From Paracoccus alkanivorans (lineage in GTDB: Bacteria > Pseudomonadota > Alphaproteobacteria > Rhodobacterales > Rhodobacteraceae): a stretch of DNA of 64,000 nt. Location of the stretch: assembly GCF_003697785.1 (NCBI RefSeq), contig NZ_QOKZ01000006.1, positions 186,001 to 250,000 on the forward strand. Reading direction: 5' to 3'. Below the pieces are notes generated by a model that was not told the DNA's origin, made no database searches, and worked only from the letters and a program-made list of their open reading frames with translations. Positions 24,462-34,842 of the stretch are shown piece by piece (the stretch's first letter is position 1; each line of letters opens with the position of its first letter). The position numbers and the translations under genes are program-made.

Positions 24462-25727
24462 TCAGCCGCGAAGCGTTCCCTGCCCCGTGACCAGATATTT
24501 GAAACTGGTCAGCTGTTCCGCCCCCACCGGACCACGCGCATGCAGCTTGCCCGTGGCGATGCCGATCTCTGCCCCCATGCCGAACTCTCCGCCATCGGCG
24601 AACTGGGTCGAGGCGTTGCGCATCAGGATCGCGCTGTCGAGACCGGCAAAGAATCGCTCTGCGGTGGCGTCGTTCGCGGTCAGGATCGATTCGGTATGCT
24701 GGCTGCCGAAACGGCGGATATGTGCGATGGCCTCGTCCACGCCATCGACCAGCTTGGCGGCAATGATCATGTCCAGGAACTCGCGTCCGAAATCGTCGGG
24801 CTGCGCCTTGGCGGTGCCGGGGATCTTCGCCAGTTCGCCCTCGGCCCGGACCTCGACACCGGCGGCCAGCAGATCCTCGATCACCGCGGCCCCGTGTTTC
24901 GTATAGAACTGCCAGTCGATCAGCAGGCATTCCGCCGCACCGCAGATGCCGGTGCGGCGCGTCTTGGCGTTCAGCACCACCTGCCGCGCCATCTCGGGAT
25001 CGGCGTCGCGGTCTACATAGATATGGCAGATGCCTTCCAGATGCGCGAAGACCGGCACCCGTGCCTCGCGTTGCACAAGCCCGACCAGCCCCTTGCCGCC
25101 GCGCGGGATGATCACGTCGATCACCCCCTGCGCGCCCAGCATGGCACTGACCGCCGCCCGGTCGCGGGTGGGGACAAGCTGGATCGATGCCTCGGGCAGG
25201 CCGGCCTGATGCAGCCCCTCGACCATGCAGCCATGGATCGCCGTGGATGAATGCAGGCTTTCCGAGCCGCCGCGCAGGATCACCGCATTGCCGGATTTCA
25301 GCGCCAGCGCCCCGGCATCGGCGGTCACGTTCGGGCGGCTTTCATAGATCACCCCGATCACGCCGATGGGCGTGCGCACGCGCTGGATATGCAGCCCGGT
25401 CGGGCGGTCCCATTCGGCGATGACCTCGCCCACCGGGTCGCGCTGCTCGGCCACGGCGCGCAGGCCGTCCTCGATCCCGCGCAGCCGGTCCCCGTCCAGC
25501 CGCAGCCGGTCCATCATCGCGTCCGACAGCCCCTTTTCGCGGCCGAATTCAAGATCGCTCGCATTGGCTTCGAGGATCTCGGGCGCGCGTTTGCGGATCT
25601 CATGGGCGGCGCCGATCAGCGCCGCGTATTTCCGCTCTCCCGGGGCCTGCGCCAGCTCGACTGCGGCCTCGCGGGCGGCTTCGCCCATCTTCGCGATCAA
25701 TGCGTCAGCTTCGACCATATCCTTCAT
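24462..25727 (-). CDS. proA: Glutamate-5-semialdehyde dehydrogenase (gamma-glutamyl phosphate reductase)
   Basis: ProA (421 aa) reduces gamma-glutamyl phosphate with NADPH in proline synthesis. It shows the family pattern: [20 protein letters not shown] (about 120-140), [22 protein letters not shown] and the catalytic cysteine in [12 protein letters not shown]. The C-terminal [15 protein letters not shown] is also typical. The usual partner proB is not downstream; chpT converges on it. The start may be either the first Met or Met4 ([12 protein letters not shown]). No mutation in key residues is seen. Confidence 0.96.
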   Translation of the reverse strand: MKDMVEADALIAKMGEAAREAAVELAQAPGERKYAALIGAAHEIRKRAPEILEANASDLEFGREKGLSDAMMDRLRLDGDRLRGIEDGLRAVAEQRDPVGEVIAEWDRPTGLHIQRVRTPIGVIGVIYESRPNVTADAGALALKSGNAVILRGGSESLHSSTAIHGCMVEGLHQAGLPEASIQLVPTRDRAAVSAMLGAQGVIDVIIPRGGKGLVGLVQREARVPVFAHLEGICHIYVDRDADPEMARQVVLNAKTRRTGICGAAECLLIDWQFYTKHGAAVIEDLLAAGVEVRAEGELAKIPGTAKAQPDDFGREFLDMIIAAKLVDGVDEAIAHIRRFGSQHTESILTANDATAERFFAGLDSAILMRNASTQFADGGEFGMGAEIGIATGKLHARGPVGAEQLTSFKYLVTGQGTLRG

Positions 25728-25827
25728 CGCCCATTACCCCGTTCGTCGAATGAAACGCCCGATTTCAGCGCCCCTATATTCCGGCCTCCATGCATAACCA
25801 GTTTCGCATCGAAACAGGAGTCCCGAA

Positions 25828-26295
25828 ATGCAAATCCGCTTTTGTCCCATCCCAAGCGAAACCGCCCGCGCCTGGCGCAGCGGATCACCCGACGCTTACG
25901 GGCTTGCGCCCGAATGGGTGGAGGCCTCGTCCGGCAGTGGCACTCCCTGCCGCCACTGCCTCGATCAGGTGCCGGCGGGCAAGCCTTACCTGATCGTCGC
26001 GCATCGCCCGTTCGAGGGGCTGAATCCCTATACCGAGACCGGCCCCATCTTTCTTTGCGCCGGGGATTGCGCCGCTGGCGGCCCCGGATTTCCCGAGCGA
26101 TTTCTGGCGTCGGAACAATATATCACCCGCGGTTATTCTGCCGATGAACGGATCATATACGGCACCGGCGCGGTCACGCCCACCGGCAGGATCGAGCAGA
26201 GATGCAGGGAGTTGTTCGCACGGAAAGAGATCGCCTTCATCCACATCCGCTCGGCCAGCAACAACTGTTTTCACTGCCGGGTCGAACGCGGATGA
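25828..26295 (+). CDS. DUF1203 domain protein
   Basis: A 155-residue soluble protein of the DUF1203 family. Recognisable are CRHCLDQVPAGKPYLIVAHR (about residues 41-60), NPYTETGPIFLCAGDC and a C-terminal VERG preceded by NNCFHCR. The CxxC pair at 41-44 and the Cys residues in CAGDC could bind metal, but family function is unknown. It is divergent from proA and followed by tRNA genes on the opposite strand. It appears intact and monocistronic. Confidence 0.75.
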   Translation: MQIRFCPIPSETARAWRSGSPDAYGLAPEWVEASSGSGTPCRHCLDQVPAGKPYLIVAHRPFEGLNPYTETGPIFLCAGDCAAGGPGFPERFLASEQYITRGYSADERIIYGTGAVTPTGRIEQRCRELFARKEIAFIHIRSASNNCFHCRVERG

Positions 26296-26335
26296 CATAT
26301 GCCGCGCTTTCATGTTGAAATGAAATGAAAACGAA

Positions 26336-26412
26336 TGGCGCGGTTGACGGGGCTCGAACCCGCGACCCCCGGCGTGACAGGCCGGTACTCTAACCAACTG
26401 AGCTACAACCGC
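26336..26412 (-). tRNA. tRNA-Asp (GTC), second in transcription order
   Basis: Read on the minus strand this is a 77-base cloverleaf beginning GCGGTTG and ending CAACCGC, discriminator G and an encoded CCA. The anticodon loop CTGTCAC gives GTC (aspartate), and the T arm contains GGTTCGAGCCC. It is an exact repeat of the tRNA 28 bases upstream, so the two should be co-transcribed and processed. Confidence 0.97.
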
Positions 26413-26439
26413 GCATTTATCCGGGCGAAAAGATGAGAG

Positions 26440-26516
26440 TGGCGCGGTTGACGGGGCTCGAACCCGCGACCCCCGGCGTGACAGGCCGGTACTCTAACCA
26501 ACTGAGCTACAACCGC
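26440..26516 (-). tRNA. tRNA-Asp (GTC), first in transcription order
   Basis: It is identical over its 77 bases to the downstream copy: acceptor stem GCGGTTG/CAACCGC, anticodon GTC, discriminator G and encoded CCA. A promoter-like pair lies 41-69 bases upstream at 26557-26585. Confidence 0.97.
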
Positions 26517-26556
26517 ACACTCATCCTCCCCGGCTGATCGCCCGCCGGGTGAGCGG

Positions 26557-26585
26557 GGTTTAAGCGGGCAGTCAGGCCGCGTCAA
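26557..26585 (-). promoter_or_regulatory. Sigma-70-type promoter for the tRNA-Asp pair
   Basis: On the minus strand TTGACG (26585-26580) is separated by exactly 17 bases from TAAACC (26562-26557). The same -10 sequence and spacing appear before nuoA. It lies between the terminator after anmK and the first tRNA, the only likely place for a promoter. Confidence 0.6.
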
Positions 26586-26596
26586 GATAGCTGAAG

Positions 26597-26633
26597 AAAA
26601 AACATCCGCGCATCGGAGGACAATGCGCGGATG
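26597..26633 (-). terminator. Intrinsic terminator downstream of anmK
   Basis: CATCCGCGCAT (26603-26613) and ATGCGCGGATG (26623-26633) form a perfect 11-bp stem with a 9-base loop. On the minus strand the stem is followed by six T (complement of 26597-26602), the classic Rho-independent form. It ends minus-strand transcription coming from anmK, just before the tRNA promoter. Confidence 0.88.
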
Positions 26634-26760
26634 CCATTGGACACCCGCGCGGAGGAGAGGCGGGTCACGCCCATGTTTTCATCCCGCCCGATATCGCAAC
26701 GGCATAATCCCGACATGTTTCGGTCATATGACGACAGGATCGCGCCGGAATCAGGGCGGG

Positions 26761-27876
26761 TTACCAGGACGGGCGGCCCATGCGCGGATGGCTGATCCGC
26801 CCGCCGCAGACCGGAGCTGCCACGCCGGTCGTCATCGGCCCCGATATCGGCAGGCCCCGCTGCACGCGCACCGCCAGCCATCCGAAAGCCTGCGCCTCCA
26901 GCATGTCGCCATCCAGCCCGGCCGACTCGACCGGCTGGACATCGGCTTCGACCGTCTCGCGCAGCGCTTGCATGATCGTGCCGTTATGACGCCCACCGCC
27001 ACAGACCAGCAAAACGGCGGGCATGGATGGCAGCCAGCGCATCCCCGCCGCGACCGATCCGGCCAGCGCCGCGACCAATGTGGCCGCCGCATCGGCGTCG
27101 GACAATGACGCCACCGCTTCGCTCAACCCGGTAAACTGGTCCCGGTCCAGCGATTTGGGCGGGGGACGGTCGAAATAGGGATGCTGCAGAAACTCTGCGA
27201 CGATCCCCTGATCCGCGCTGCCCGAGCCCGCCAGTGCGCCGCCCTCGTCACGGGCCTGCCTGCGGCGCGTCCGCATCAGGTCGTTGATCGGCGCATTCGC
27301 CGGGCCGGTATCGAAGGCCACGCAGGCGCCGGGGGATTCGGGCGCCCGAGTCCCCGGGTCCACCCAGGTGATGTTGCCCACCCCGCCAAGATTCAGGAAG
27401 GCCAGCGGCGCGGAAGGCAGCTTCCCCTCCCTGATCGCCCATTCGGCACAGGCCCAGTGAAAGAACGGGGCAAGCGGCGCGCCCTCTCCGCCCTGCCGGA
27501 CATCCTCGCTGCGGAAATCCCAGATAACCGGACGGCGGGACATCCGCGCCAGCGCCGCCCCGTCTCCGGCCTGATGGGTGCCGCGCCCATGCGGATCATG
27601 CGCCAACGTCTGGCCGTGATAGCCGATCAGTTCGGCCTCGGGGAAGCCCTCGGCCAGCGCGGCATGGCTGGCCACCGAGATATCGGCCGCATCCGCCACC
27701 CCCTCCTCGCCCGGCCAGCGCCCGAGCGCCGCATGCAACGCCGCCGCCTCGTTATCGGAATAGGCGCGGAACACGCTGCGGCCGAAACCGCCGATACGGA
27801 TCCCGTCGGTTTCGATCATCGCCGCGTCCACCCCGTCGAGCGAGGTGCCCGACATCATTCCCAAAGCCCGGATCAT
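26761..27876 (-). CDS. anmK: Anhydro-N-acetylmuramic acid kinase
   Basis: AnmK (371 aa) phosphorylates and opens 1,6-anhydro-MurNAc during cell-wall recycling. The N-terminus [20 protein letters not shown] is diagnostic, and [35 protein letters not shown] and [12 protein letters not shown] mark the sugar-kinase/actin-like ATPase fold. The ATG at 27876 gives the usual family N-terminus; the longer frame is leader. It is divergent from tyrS with 61 bases between starts, an arrangement that also occurs in related genomes. Confidence 0.95.
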   Translation of the reverse strand: MIRALGMMSGTSLDGVDAAMIETDGIRIGGFGRSVFRAYSDNEAAALHAALGRWPGEEGVADAADISVASHAALAEGFPEAELIGYHGQTLAHDPHGRGTHQAGDGAALARMSRRPVIWDFRSEDVRQGGEGAPLAPFFHWACAEWAIREGKLPSAPLAFLNLGGVGNITWVDPGTRAPESPGACVAFDTGPANAPINDLMRTRRRQARDEGGALAGSGSADQGIVAEFLQHPYFDRPPPKSLDRDQFTGLSEAVASLSDADAAATLVAALAGSVAAGMRWLPSMPAVLLVCGGGRHNGTIMQALRETVEADVQPVESAGLDGDMLEAQAFGWLAVRVQRGLPISGPMTTGVAAPVCGGRISHPRMGRPSW

Positions 27877-27937
27877 CACGCCTTTTCCTTTGCCCTCGCA
27901 GCCGGTATATCCGCCCCGCAGAAGAGGAAACAGCCCC

Positions 27938-29185
27938 ATGACCTACCAGCCCAGATCGGATTTCCTGCAAATCATGCGCGAGCGCGGCTATATCGCCGAT
28001 TGCACGGATTACGAGGGGCTGGACAAGGCGCTGCTGGCCGGGCCTGTCACCGCCTATATCGGCTATGACGCGACGGCGGCCAGCCTGCATGTCGGGCACC
28101 TGCTGAACGTGATGATGCTGCGCTGGTTCCAGAAGACCGGCAATCGCCCGATCACGCTGATGGGCGGAGGAACCACCAAGGTCGGCGATCCCTCCTTCCG
28201 CTCGGAAGAGCGCCCCTTGCTGGACCAGGCCGCGATCCAGGCCAATATCGACGGTATGCAGAAGGTCTTCGCCCGCTATCTCGATTACCGCGAGGATGGC
28301 GGCGCGATGATGCTGAACAATGCCGAATGGCTGGACGGGCTGAACTACCTGGATTTCCTGCGCGATATCGGCCGGCATTTCAGCGTCAACAGGATGCTGT
28401 CCTTCGAGTCGGTGAAATCGCGGCTGGATCGCGAGCAGTCGCTGTCCTTCCTCGAATTCAACTACATGATCCTGCAAGCCTATGATTTCCTGGAACTGCA
28501 CCGGCGTTACGATTGCAGCCTGCAGATGGGCGGCTCGGATCAATGGGGCAATATCGTCAACGGGATCGACCTGACCCGGCGCGTCGATGACGCGACCATC
28601 TGGGGGTTGACCTCGCCCCTGCTGACCACCAGCGACGGGCGCAAGATGGGCAAATCGCAGGGCGGTGCGGTCTGGCTGAACGGCGAGATGCTGTCGCCCT
28701 ATGAGTTCTGGCAATTCTGGCGCAATACCACCGATGCCGATGTGGGCCGGTTCCTGAAGCTCTATACCGAGCTGCCGGTCGCCGAATGCGAGCGGATGGG
28801 GGCGCTGCAAGGATCCGAGATCAACGAGGCGAAGGTGCGGCTGGCCAATGAAGTGACCACCCTTCTGCATGGCGCCGAGGCCGCGGCCAGCGCCGAGGCA
28901 ACCGCACGCGAGGTGTTCGAACAGGGCGGCGCTGGCGGCGACCTGGAAGTTGCGCTGCTGCCGTCGGATGCGCTGAGCGATGGGCTGACGGTGGTGCAGA
29001 TGCTGGTCCAGACCGGAATCACCGCCAGCGGCAAGGAAGCCAAGCGCCTGATTGCCGAGGGCGGCCTGCGGCTGAACAACGAGGCGGTGAACGATCCGCA
29101 ACTGCCGGTCGACGCAAGCCTGATCGGCGGCGGGCTGAAGGTTTCGGTCGGCAAGAAAAAGCATCGGATGGTGCGGGTCGGCTGA
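27938..29185 (+). CDS. tyrS: Tyrosyl-tRNA synthetase
   Basis: TyrS (415 aa) charges tRNA-Tyr. Class I motifs are HVGH (residues 51-54) and KMGKS (236-240), with the tyrosine pocket [10 protein letters not shown]. The C-terminal S4-like RNA-binding region is visible from about residue 350 ([20 protein letters not shown]). The ATG at 27938 follows AAGAGG with a normal spacer. The KMGKS variant of KMSKS is common in this type. Confidence 0.97.
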   Translation: MTYQPRSDFLQIMRERGYIADCTDYEGLDKALLAGPVTAYIGYDATAASLHVGHLLNVMMLRWFQKTGNRPITLMGGGTTKVGDPSFRSEERPLLDQAAIQANIDGMQKVFARYLDYREDGGAMMLNNAEWLDGLNYLDFLRDIGRHFSVNRMLSFESVKSRLDREQSLSFLEFNYMILQAYDFLELHRRYDCSLQMGGSDQWGNIVNGIDLTRRVDDATIWGLTSPLLTTSDGRKMGKSQGGAVWLNGEMLSPYEFWQFWRNTTDADVGRFLKLYTELPVAECERMGALQGSEINEAKVRLANEVTTLLHGAEAAASAEATAREVFEQGGAGGDLEVALLPSDALSDGLTVVQMLVQTGITASGKEAKRLIAEGGLRLNNEAVNDPQLPVDASLIGGGLKVSVGKKKHRMVRVG

Positions 29186-29211
29186 CCTGGAACGGTTGTT
29201 CGTTGCGTCCC

Positions 29212-29237
29212 GCGACGGCGGGGCTCAGCCCCGTCGC
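29212..29237 (+). terminator. Strong GC hairpin after tyrS
   Basis: GCGACGG (29212-29218) pairs with CCGTCGC (29231-29237), and the inner GGGGCT/AGCCCC bases extend the stem. It begins 27 bases after the tyrS stop. No T tract is present, so termination is possible but not proven. Confidence 0.4.
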
Positions 29238-29375
29238 CGGCAGGTCACGCGGACCCGTGGCGCGACCCGCCAGCGACCTTCCGGGATATTTGGACACGGA
29301 AGAAGCCGGGACAGAACGGAGACCGCTTGCTTAATCGGCTTGCAGTCGCCGGGACGGAATGTGAAAGAGGATGTC

Positions 29376-29978
29376 ATGACAGAGGCACCGCAGCTTTACC
29401 TGATGACTCCCGCCGGCGCGCAGGCTTCGGCGCTCGGCCCCCTTCTGAGCGAGGTGATGGACCGCTTCCCCGTCGCCTGCCTGCGTATCCGCGGCGGTGT
29501 GGAAGAGGACGAGCTTGGCCGTCTTGCCGATCTGACGCGCGAGATCGCCCATGCCCGCGACGTGGCGGTGGTCATAGATGACCATCTGCGGCTGGCGCAG
29601 CGGCACGGGCTGGACGGGGTGCATCTGACCGATGGCGCCCGCGGCGTGCGCGCTGCCCGCAAGGAACTGGGCGCGGACGCCATCATCGGCGCGTTCTGCG
29701 GATCGTCGCGCCATGACGGTATGACGGCAGGCGAAGCCGGAGCGGATTACATAAGTTTCGGGCCGGTCGGCGAAACCGCACTGGGCCGCGGCGCCCCCGC
29801 CCCGTTCGAGCTGTTCGAATGGTGGTCAGAGATGATCGAGATCCCGGTCGTGGCCGAGGGCGCATTGTCGCGCGAACTGATCCAGAAAATCTCGGCCGCC
29901 TGCGATTTCATCGCCATCGGCCCCGAGATCTGGGGCGAGGACGACCCCGTCGCGGCGCTTGCCGCGATATGGGGATGA
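29376..29978 (+). CDS. Thiamine-phosphate synthase-like protein (ThiE/TenI family)
   Basis: A 200-residue TIM-barrel protein. Family points are VVIDDHLRLAQRHGLDGVHL (about 63-82), the GCSxH-like FCGSSRHDG and GADYISFGPV. The PT-xTK pyrophosphate loop that normally follows that strand in ThiE is not evident (GETALGRGAPAP instead). It may therefore be a ThiE with altered specificity or a TenI-like relative rather than a standard synthase. The ATG at 29376 follows GAAAGAGG. It lies alone, with tyrS 190 bases before it and DUF1150 convergent. Confidence 0.72.
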   Translation: MTEAPQLYLMTPAGAQASALGPLLSEVMDRFPVACLRIRGGVEEDELGRLADLTREIAHARDVAVVIDDHLRLAQRHGLDGVHLTDGARGVRAARKELGADAIIGAFCGSSRHDGMTAGEAGADYISFGPVGETALGRGAPAPFELFEWWSEMIEIPVVAEGALSRELIQKISAACDFIAIGPEIWGEDDPVAALAAIWG

Positions 29979-30017
29979 CCCGAAACATCACCGGCTGATG
30001 GTTCCAGTTCGCACCCC

Positions 30018-30245
30018 TTAGTGAACGCTTACCGGGGTCAGCTCGTTCTGACGGGCCAGCATGAAGGCCATCTTGCGGTCGCGGACCAGTGCCAGACGCT
30101 CGCCATCGGTATCATGAACCGCGTAGAGACTGTCGATATCGGGAAGCTGGTCCCGCACTTCCTGCGGCAGGGTGCTGGTTGCGACCTGCCGGATATAGAC
30201 GATGTTCTCGGCCGGATGATCGCCGAAATCGAATTTGCTATCCAT
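30018..30245 (-). CDS. DUF1150 family protein
   Basis: A 75-residue protein matching the DUF1150 family of alphaproteobacteria (IVYIRQVATSTLPQEVRDQL, then the C-terminal MAFMLARQNELTPVSVH). Function is unknown. It is ten bases downstream of the small heat-shock protein gene, and the pair is conserved in Rhodobacterales, which suggests co-expression and perhaps a chaperone-related role. It has no signal peptide or membrane segment. Confidence 0.8.
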   Translation of the reverse strand: MDSKFDFGDHPAENIVYIRQVATSTLPQEVRDQLPDIDSLYAVHDTDGERLALVRDRKMAFMLARQNELTPVSVH

Positions 30246-30255
30246 GATGATCTCC

Positions 30256-30666
30256 TTACTTGCGGCTGATCGGGATGGTCTGGACGACCTGCTCGGGCTG
30301 AACCCGACGCAGATCTATATGCAGAAGCCCGTTCTCCATCTGGGCCGAGACGACCTCAACCCCGTCGGCCAGAACGAAGCTGCGCTGAAAGGCCCGCGCG
30401 GCGATCCCGCGATGCAGGAAGACGCGGTCCTCGCCCGCCTCGGCCATGCGCCCGCGGATCACGAGCTGGCGATCCTCGGTGGTGACGCTCAGATCGTCCT
30501 CGGCAAAGCCGGCCACTGCCAGGGTAATGCGGAACCCGTCGGGGGCGTTATGCTCGATATTGTATGGCGGATAACCCTCGGCGCCCTTGGCGGCCCGTTC
30601 CGCCATCCGCTCAAGCTGGTCGAAACCCAGAAGATAGGGATGCGCCCCTAACGATATCTTGCTCAT
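30256..30666 (-). CDS. Hsp20/alpha-crystallin small heat-shock protein
   Basis: A 136-residue IbpA-like chaperone that holds unfolding proteins. The alpha-crystallin domain runs from about residue 30 to 122: YNIEHNAPDGFRITLAVAGF, then VTTEDRQLVIRGR and LENGLLHIDL-like MENGLLHIDLRR. A short C-terminal tail has IPIS, the I-x-I motif that contacts neighbouring dimers. The ATG at 30666 is the family start; the longer frame is leader. A possible heat-shock promoter is at 30731-30761. Confidence 0.93.
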   Translation of the reverse strand: MSKISLGAHPYLLGFDQLERMAERAAKGAEGYPPYNIEHNAPDGFRITLAVAGFAEDDLSVTTEDRQLVIRGRMAEAGEDRVFLHRGIAARAFQRSFVLADGVEVVSAQMENGLLHIDLRRVQPEQVVQTIPISRK

Positions 30667-30730
30667 TTTCAGCCCTTTGTCTGCAAGCGACTGTGGGTGG
30701 CAGGCCCCGATGCGGCGACCTGCCTGCAAA

Positions 30731-30761
30731 CAATATGTGAACGCGGATTGCCGGACGCAAG
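30731..30761 (-). promoter_or_regulatory. Possible RpoH-type promoter of hsp20
   Basis: On the minus strand CTTGCG (30761-30756) is followed after 18 bases by CATATTG (30737-30731), loosely like alphaproteobacterial heat-shock promoters (CTTG and a C-TAT-T type -10). It lies 65-95 bases before the hsp20 start. The match is partial. Confidence 0.35.
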
Positions 30762-30827
30762 GCCCCGTTTGGCAAGCCATCGTCCCCGATTGCGGTAAAA
30801 TACCCGGCATGACCGGGCAGGATTATA

Positions 30828-30856
30828 TTAACAGAGCCGAAACAACAGGCTATAAT
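30828..30856 (+). promoter_or_regulatory. Near-consensus sigma-70 promoter before the YdcH-like gene
   Basis: TTAACA (30828-30833), a 17-base spacer and a perfect TATAAT (30851-30856) lie 39 bases before the start of the YdcH-like gene. This is the best canonical promoter seen in the window. Confidence 0.8.
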
Positions 30857-30894
30857 CGCGCGGCCAGCATCACCGTTCAACCGGACATCGCCAG

Positions 30895-31128
30895 ATGAAT
30901 ATGCACCACGAGCCCACCAGTCGCGAGATGACGCATGACGAGATCATGCGTGCCGAATTGTCGGTCCTGCGTGCCGCGCATCGCGATCTGGACCGGGAAA
31001 TCGCGGCATTGTCCGAACAGAAACTTACCTCCACGCTGACCCTGCAGAGGCTCAAGAAGCAGAAGCTCGCGCTCAAGGACCAGATCGCCCGGCTCGAGGA
31101 CGAGGTCACCCCCGATATCATCGCCTGA
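30895..31128 (+). CDS. YdcH/DUF465 family small coiled-coil protein
   Basis: A 77-residue protein, almost entirely a charged amphipathic helix ([20 protein letters not shown], then [23 protein letters not shown]). It matches the DUF465/YdcH family, whose function is unknown. A strong sigma-70-type promoter ends about 38 bases before the ATG, so it may be abundant and have a very short leader. Met3 is another possible start. purE follows after 56 bases. Confidence 0.8.
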   Translation: MNMHHEPTSREMTHDEIMRAELSVLRAAHRDLDREIAALSEQKLTSTLTLQRLKKQKLALKDQIARLEDEVTPDIIA

Positions 31129-31184
31129 TTGCGGGTGCCGCGCCCGCGCGTTATGGAAACCTGACGCGACGAAAGGGGCAGAGC

Positions 31185-31670
31185 ATGGAAAAACCCGTCG
31201 GAATCATCATGGGCAGCCAATCGGACTGGCCGACCATGCGCGAGGCGGCGCAGATCCTGGACGAGTTGGGCGTGGGCTACGAGACAAGGATCGTCAGCGC
31301 CCACCGCACCCCCGACCGGCTGTGGGATTACGGCAAGACCGCGGTTTCGCGCGGGTTGAAGGTAATCATTGCCGGAGCCGGAGGGGCGGCGCATCTGCCG
31401 GGCATGATGGCCTCCAAGACCCGCGTGCCGGTGATCGGCGTGCCGGTGCAGACACGGGCGCTGTCGGGGGTCGATTCGCTTTACTCCATCGTCCAGATGC
31501 CCAAGGGCTTTCCGGTGGCCACCATGGCGATCGGCGCGGCGGGGGCGGCGAATGCCGGGCTGATGGCGGCGGGAATCCTGGCCATCAGCGACCCGGAACT
31601 GGCCGGACGGCTGGACAAGTGGCGGGATGCTTTGTCGGCCTCGATCCCCGAGGAGCCCGCCGATGAGTGA
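31185..31670 (+). CDS. purE: N5-carboxyaminoimidazole ribonucleotide mutase PurE
   Basis: PurE (161 aa) rearranges N5-CAIR to CAIR in purine synthesis. The N-terminal [12 protein letters not shown] and [12 protein letters not shown] motifs form the phosphate and active-site histidine regions, and [20 protein letters not shown] completes the site. It overlaps purK by eight bases, the standard pairing for the two-step bacterial route. Confidence 0.97.
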   Translation: MEKPVGIIMGSQSDWPTMREAAQILDELGVGYETRIVSAHRTPDRLWDYGKTAVSRGLKVIIAGAGGAAHLPGMMASKTRVPVIGVPVQTRALSGVDSLYSIVQMPKGFPVATMAIGAAGAANAGLMAAGILAISDPELAGRLDKWRDALSASIPEEPADE

Positions 31671-32700
31671 GATCCGCAGCATCGGGATACTCGGCGGCGG
31701 CCAGTTGGGGCGGATGCTGTCGGTCGCGGCCAGCAGGCTGGGGTTGCGCTGCCATATCTATGAGCCGGGGGCAGCGCCTGCCGGGGATGTCGCCCATGCC
31801 CTGACCACCGCACCCTATGACGATGAAGCGGCGCTGCGCGCCTTTGCCGAATCCGTCGATGTCATCACCTATGAATTCGAGAACGTGCCGACCTCGGCGC
31901 TGGACCTGCTGGAATCGATCCGGCCCATTCGCCCGAATCGGCGTGCATTGGCGGTCTCGCAGGACCGGCTGACGGAAAAGACCTTCCTGAACGAGATCGG
32001 GCTGGCCACCGCGCCTTTCGCCGATGTGCCTTCCGAGCGTGACCTTGCGACTGCCGTGGAACGGATCGGTGCGCCCTCCATCCTCAAGACCCGGCGCATG
32101 GGCTATGACGGCAAGGGGCAGGTCAGGATCACCGATCCCGGACAACTCGAATGGACCGGCGCGCCATCCGTGCTGGAAGGCTTTGTCGATTTCAGCGCAG
32201 AGATCAGCGTGATCATCGCCCGCGCCGCCGACGGTCAGGTTGCTGGGTTCGATCCGGGGCTGAATGTCCACGAGGGCGGTATCCTGCGGACGACCACCGT
32301 GCCTTGCGGTCTGCCGGGCAAGGTGACGACCGACGCGGTGTTGATCGCCGCCAGGATCGCCAATGCGCTGGATTATGTCGGCGTGATGGGGGTCGAGCTG
32401 TTCGTGACGCCCGCCGGGCTGATCGTGAACGAGATCGCGCCGCGGGTTCACAATTCCGGCCACTGGACACAGGCGGGCTGCGCCGTCGATCAGTTCGAAC
32501 AGCATATCCGCGCCGTGGCAGGGCTGCCCCTGGGCGATGGCAAGCGCCATGCCGATGTGGTGATGGAGAACCTGATCGGCGACGACATGAACCGGGTGCC
32601 CGAACTGCTTGCCAGCCCGAGGACACAGATTCACCTTTACGGCAAGGGTGAGGCCCGGCCCGGGCGCAAGATGGGGCATGTGAACCGGATCACGTCCTGA
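31663..32700 (+). CDS. purK: N5-carboxyaminoimidazole ribonucleotide synthase PurK
   Basis: PurK (345 aa) is an ATP-grasp enzyme that carboxylates AIR with bicarbonate. Seen are [17 protein letters not shown] at the N-terminus, [25 protein letters not shown] and the C-terminal [13 protein letters not shown], all typical. The ATG at 31663 lies inside the purE end, so translation is coupled. Downstream genes converge. Confidence 0.97.
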   Translation: MSEIRSIGILGGGQLGRMLSVAASRLGLRCHIYEPGAAPAGDVAHALTTAPYDDEAALRAFAESVDVITYEFENVPTSALDLLESIRPIRPNRRALAVSQDRLTEKTFLNEIGLATAPFADVPSERDLATAVERIGAPSILKTRRMGYDGKGQVRITDPGQLEWTGAPSVLEGFVDFSAEISVIIARAADGQVAGFDPGLNVHEGGILRTTTVPCGLPGKVTTDAVLIAARIANALDYVGVMGVELFVTPAGLIVNEIAPRVHNSGHWTQAGCAVDQFEQHIRAVAGLPLGDGKRHADVVMENLIGDDMNRVPELLASPRTQIHLYGKGEARPGRKMGHVNRITS

Positions 32701-32851
32701 CGGCCATCACTTCGCGGAAAACGCTTTCCAGCATTCGGCCCTGTCCCCGATGCCGCAGCCGGATGTAACCGGCCTGCCATCGCCGCCAGCCTTCGAATGC
32801 AGGAAGGTATTTGGGCAAGGAAGAAGGGACGCGGACAATCTTGCCGGAATG
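32690..32851 (-). pseudogene. In-frame 53-codon continuation beyond the TAG of the ATP-sulfurylase-like gene
   Basis: Directly after the TAG that ends the gene at 32852, the same frame continues for 53 codons to a TGA at 32690. It would encode a protein-like stretch rich in aromatic and basic residues (KYLPAFEGWRRWQAGYIRL, then [16 protein letters not shown]). It contains no good independent start, so it may be the former C-terminus of the neighbour, cut off by a nonsense change, or just chance. The final codons overlap the end of purK on the other strand. High G+C makes long open frames easy, so this is only a suggestion. Confidence 0.3.
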
Positions 32852-33652
32852 CTACCCCCGGTGAGGCAGAAGCAACAGCCCCGCCTCTTCCAGCAGTTTT
32901 CCCAGTTCTGGTTCATCACCGGCAAGAACATGGGTCGCGCCATGATTTCGGGCGACGAGCGCCTGCAGAACCAGTATCCGGATCCCCTGCCCTCGCGCGA
33001 CCAGATTGACCTCTGCCATGCAGGCGCCCGCGTGCCCGGCAATCGCGGTCTCGTATCGCCGCCGCAATCCGGCATGTTCCGCCGCCGGGATATCTCCCGC
33101 CAGAAGCATCAGCATCGCCACCATCCCCTCCGGAACAGGCAGCGCAGCGCAATCGTCCAGCGCCACCACCTGATCCCGGTCATGATCGCGAAATAACCCG
33201 CGCAGATGATTGGGCCTCGTTCCGGCCCCGGCAGGAGGGCGCAAACCCTTGACCTTGCCGCCAAGGCAGACGGGGCCCGCCATCCCGCCCCCGGGGCGCC
33301 AGTGATCGGTGACCGACATGATGGCCAGCAGCACATCCTGCCCGTCCAACAGACCGATATCGTCCCCCGGCTCGATCCGGGCGGCGAAATCCTCGCCGAC
33401 TTCCAGAGTCACCGGCACCGGCCACAGCGCTCCCGAAGCCAGCCGCATATCCCGGGCGACATGCTCGCAATCGGCCTGCGTCATGAAGCCCTTGAGCGGA
33501 AAGAACCCCCCGTTCATCAGCAGTTCCAGATCGCAAAGCTGCCGGCGCGTCAGCCTCCAGCCGGGCAGCCTGGCCCCCTCGGCAGCCAGTTTCCCGGCGG
33601 CCTCGGGCGATACGAAAAGCTCGGGGATGGGGATCTGGTTCAGCTTGGTCAT
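32852..33652 (-). CDS. ATP-sulfurylase-like protein, truncated and lacking the nucleotide-binding motifs
   Basis: The first 120 residues resemble the PUA-like N-domain of sulfate adenylyltransferase, including the segment LELLMNGGFFPLKGFMTQAD and LASGALWPVPVTLEV. The following part should be the catalytic domain but has no QxRNP or HxGH motif. Only a weak echo near the end (VARNHGATHVLAGD, compare RKNHGCTHFIVGRDH) supports descent from it. At 266 residues it is shorter than the usual about 390. ATP sulfurylase activity is therefore unlikely; it may be a sulfur-metabolism regulator or a decaying gene. trxB lies 147 bases upstream on the same strand. Confidence 0.6.
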   Translation of the reverse strand: MTKLNQIPIPELFVSPEAAGKLAAEGARLPGWRLTRRQLCDLELLMNGGFFPLKGFMTQADCEHVARDMRLASGALWPVPVTLEVGEDFAARIEPGDDIGLLDGQDVLLAIMSVTDHWRPGGGMAGPVCLGGKVKGLRPPAGAGTRPNHLRGLFRDHDRDQVVALDDCAALPVPEGMVAMLMLLAGDIPAAEHAGLRRRYETAIAGHAGACMAEVNLVARGQGIRILVLQALVARNHGATHVLAGDEPELGKLLEEAGLLLLPHRG

Positions 33653-33799
33653 CGGCAGTCCTCGTGGCGGATGCTCCGCCCGTAACCTTGCCCGTCTCCG
33701 GGATCAACCGGGACAATCGGGGGAGTTCCCACGGCCCGCCATCGACCGCTTCCGCGACCGGCCAGGCTGGCTGCGATGCCTGCCACCTGTGAGGGGCGT

Positions 33800-34819
<1,020 letters not shown>

Positions 34820-34842
34820 CTAGGTAATGGCCCCGGCGCCCC

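Noticed and set aside
26403-26585. 60-codon minus-strand frame over the tRNA-Asp repeat
   Set aside because: It reads through a tRNA gene; the tRNA structure explains the sequence.
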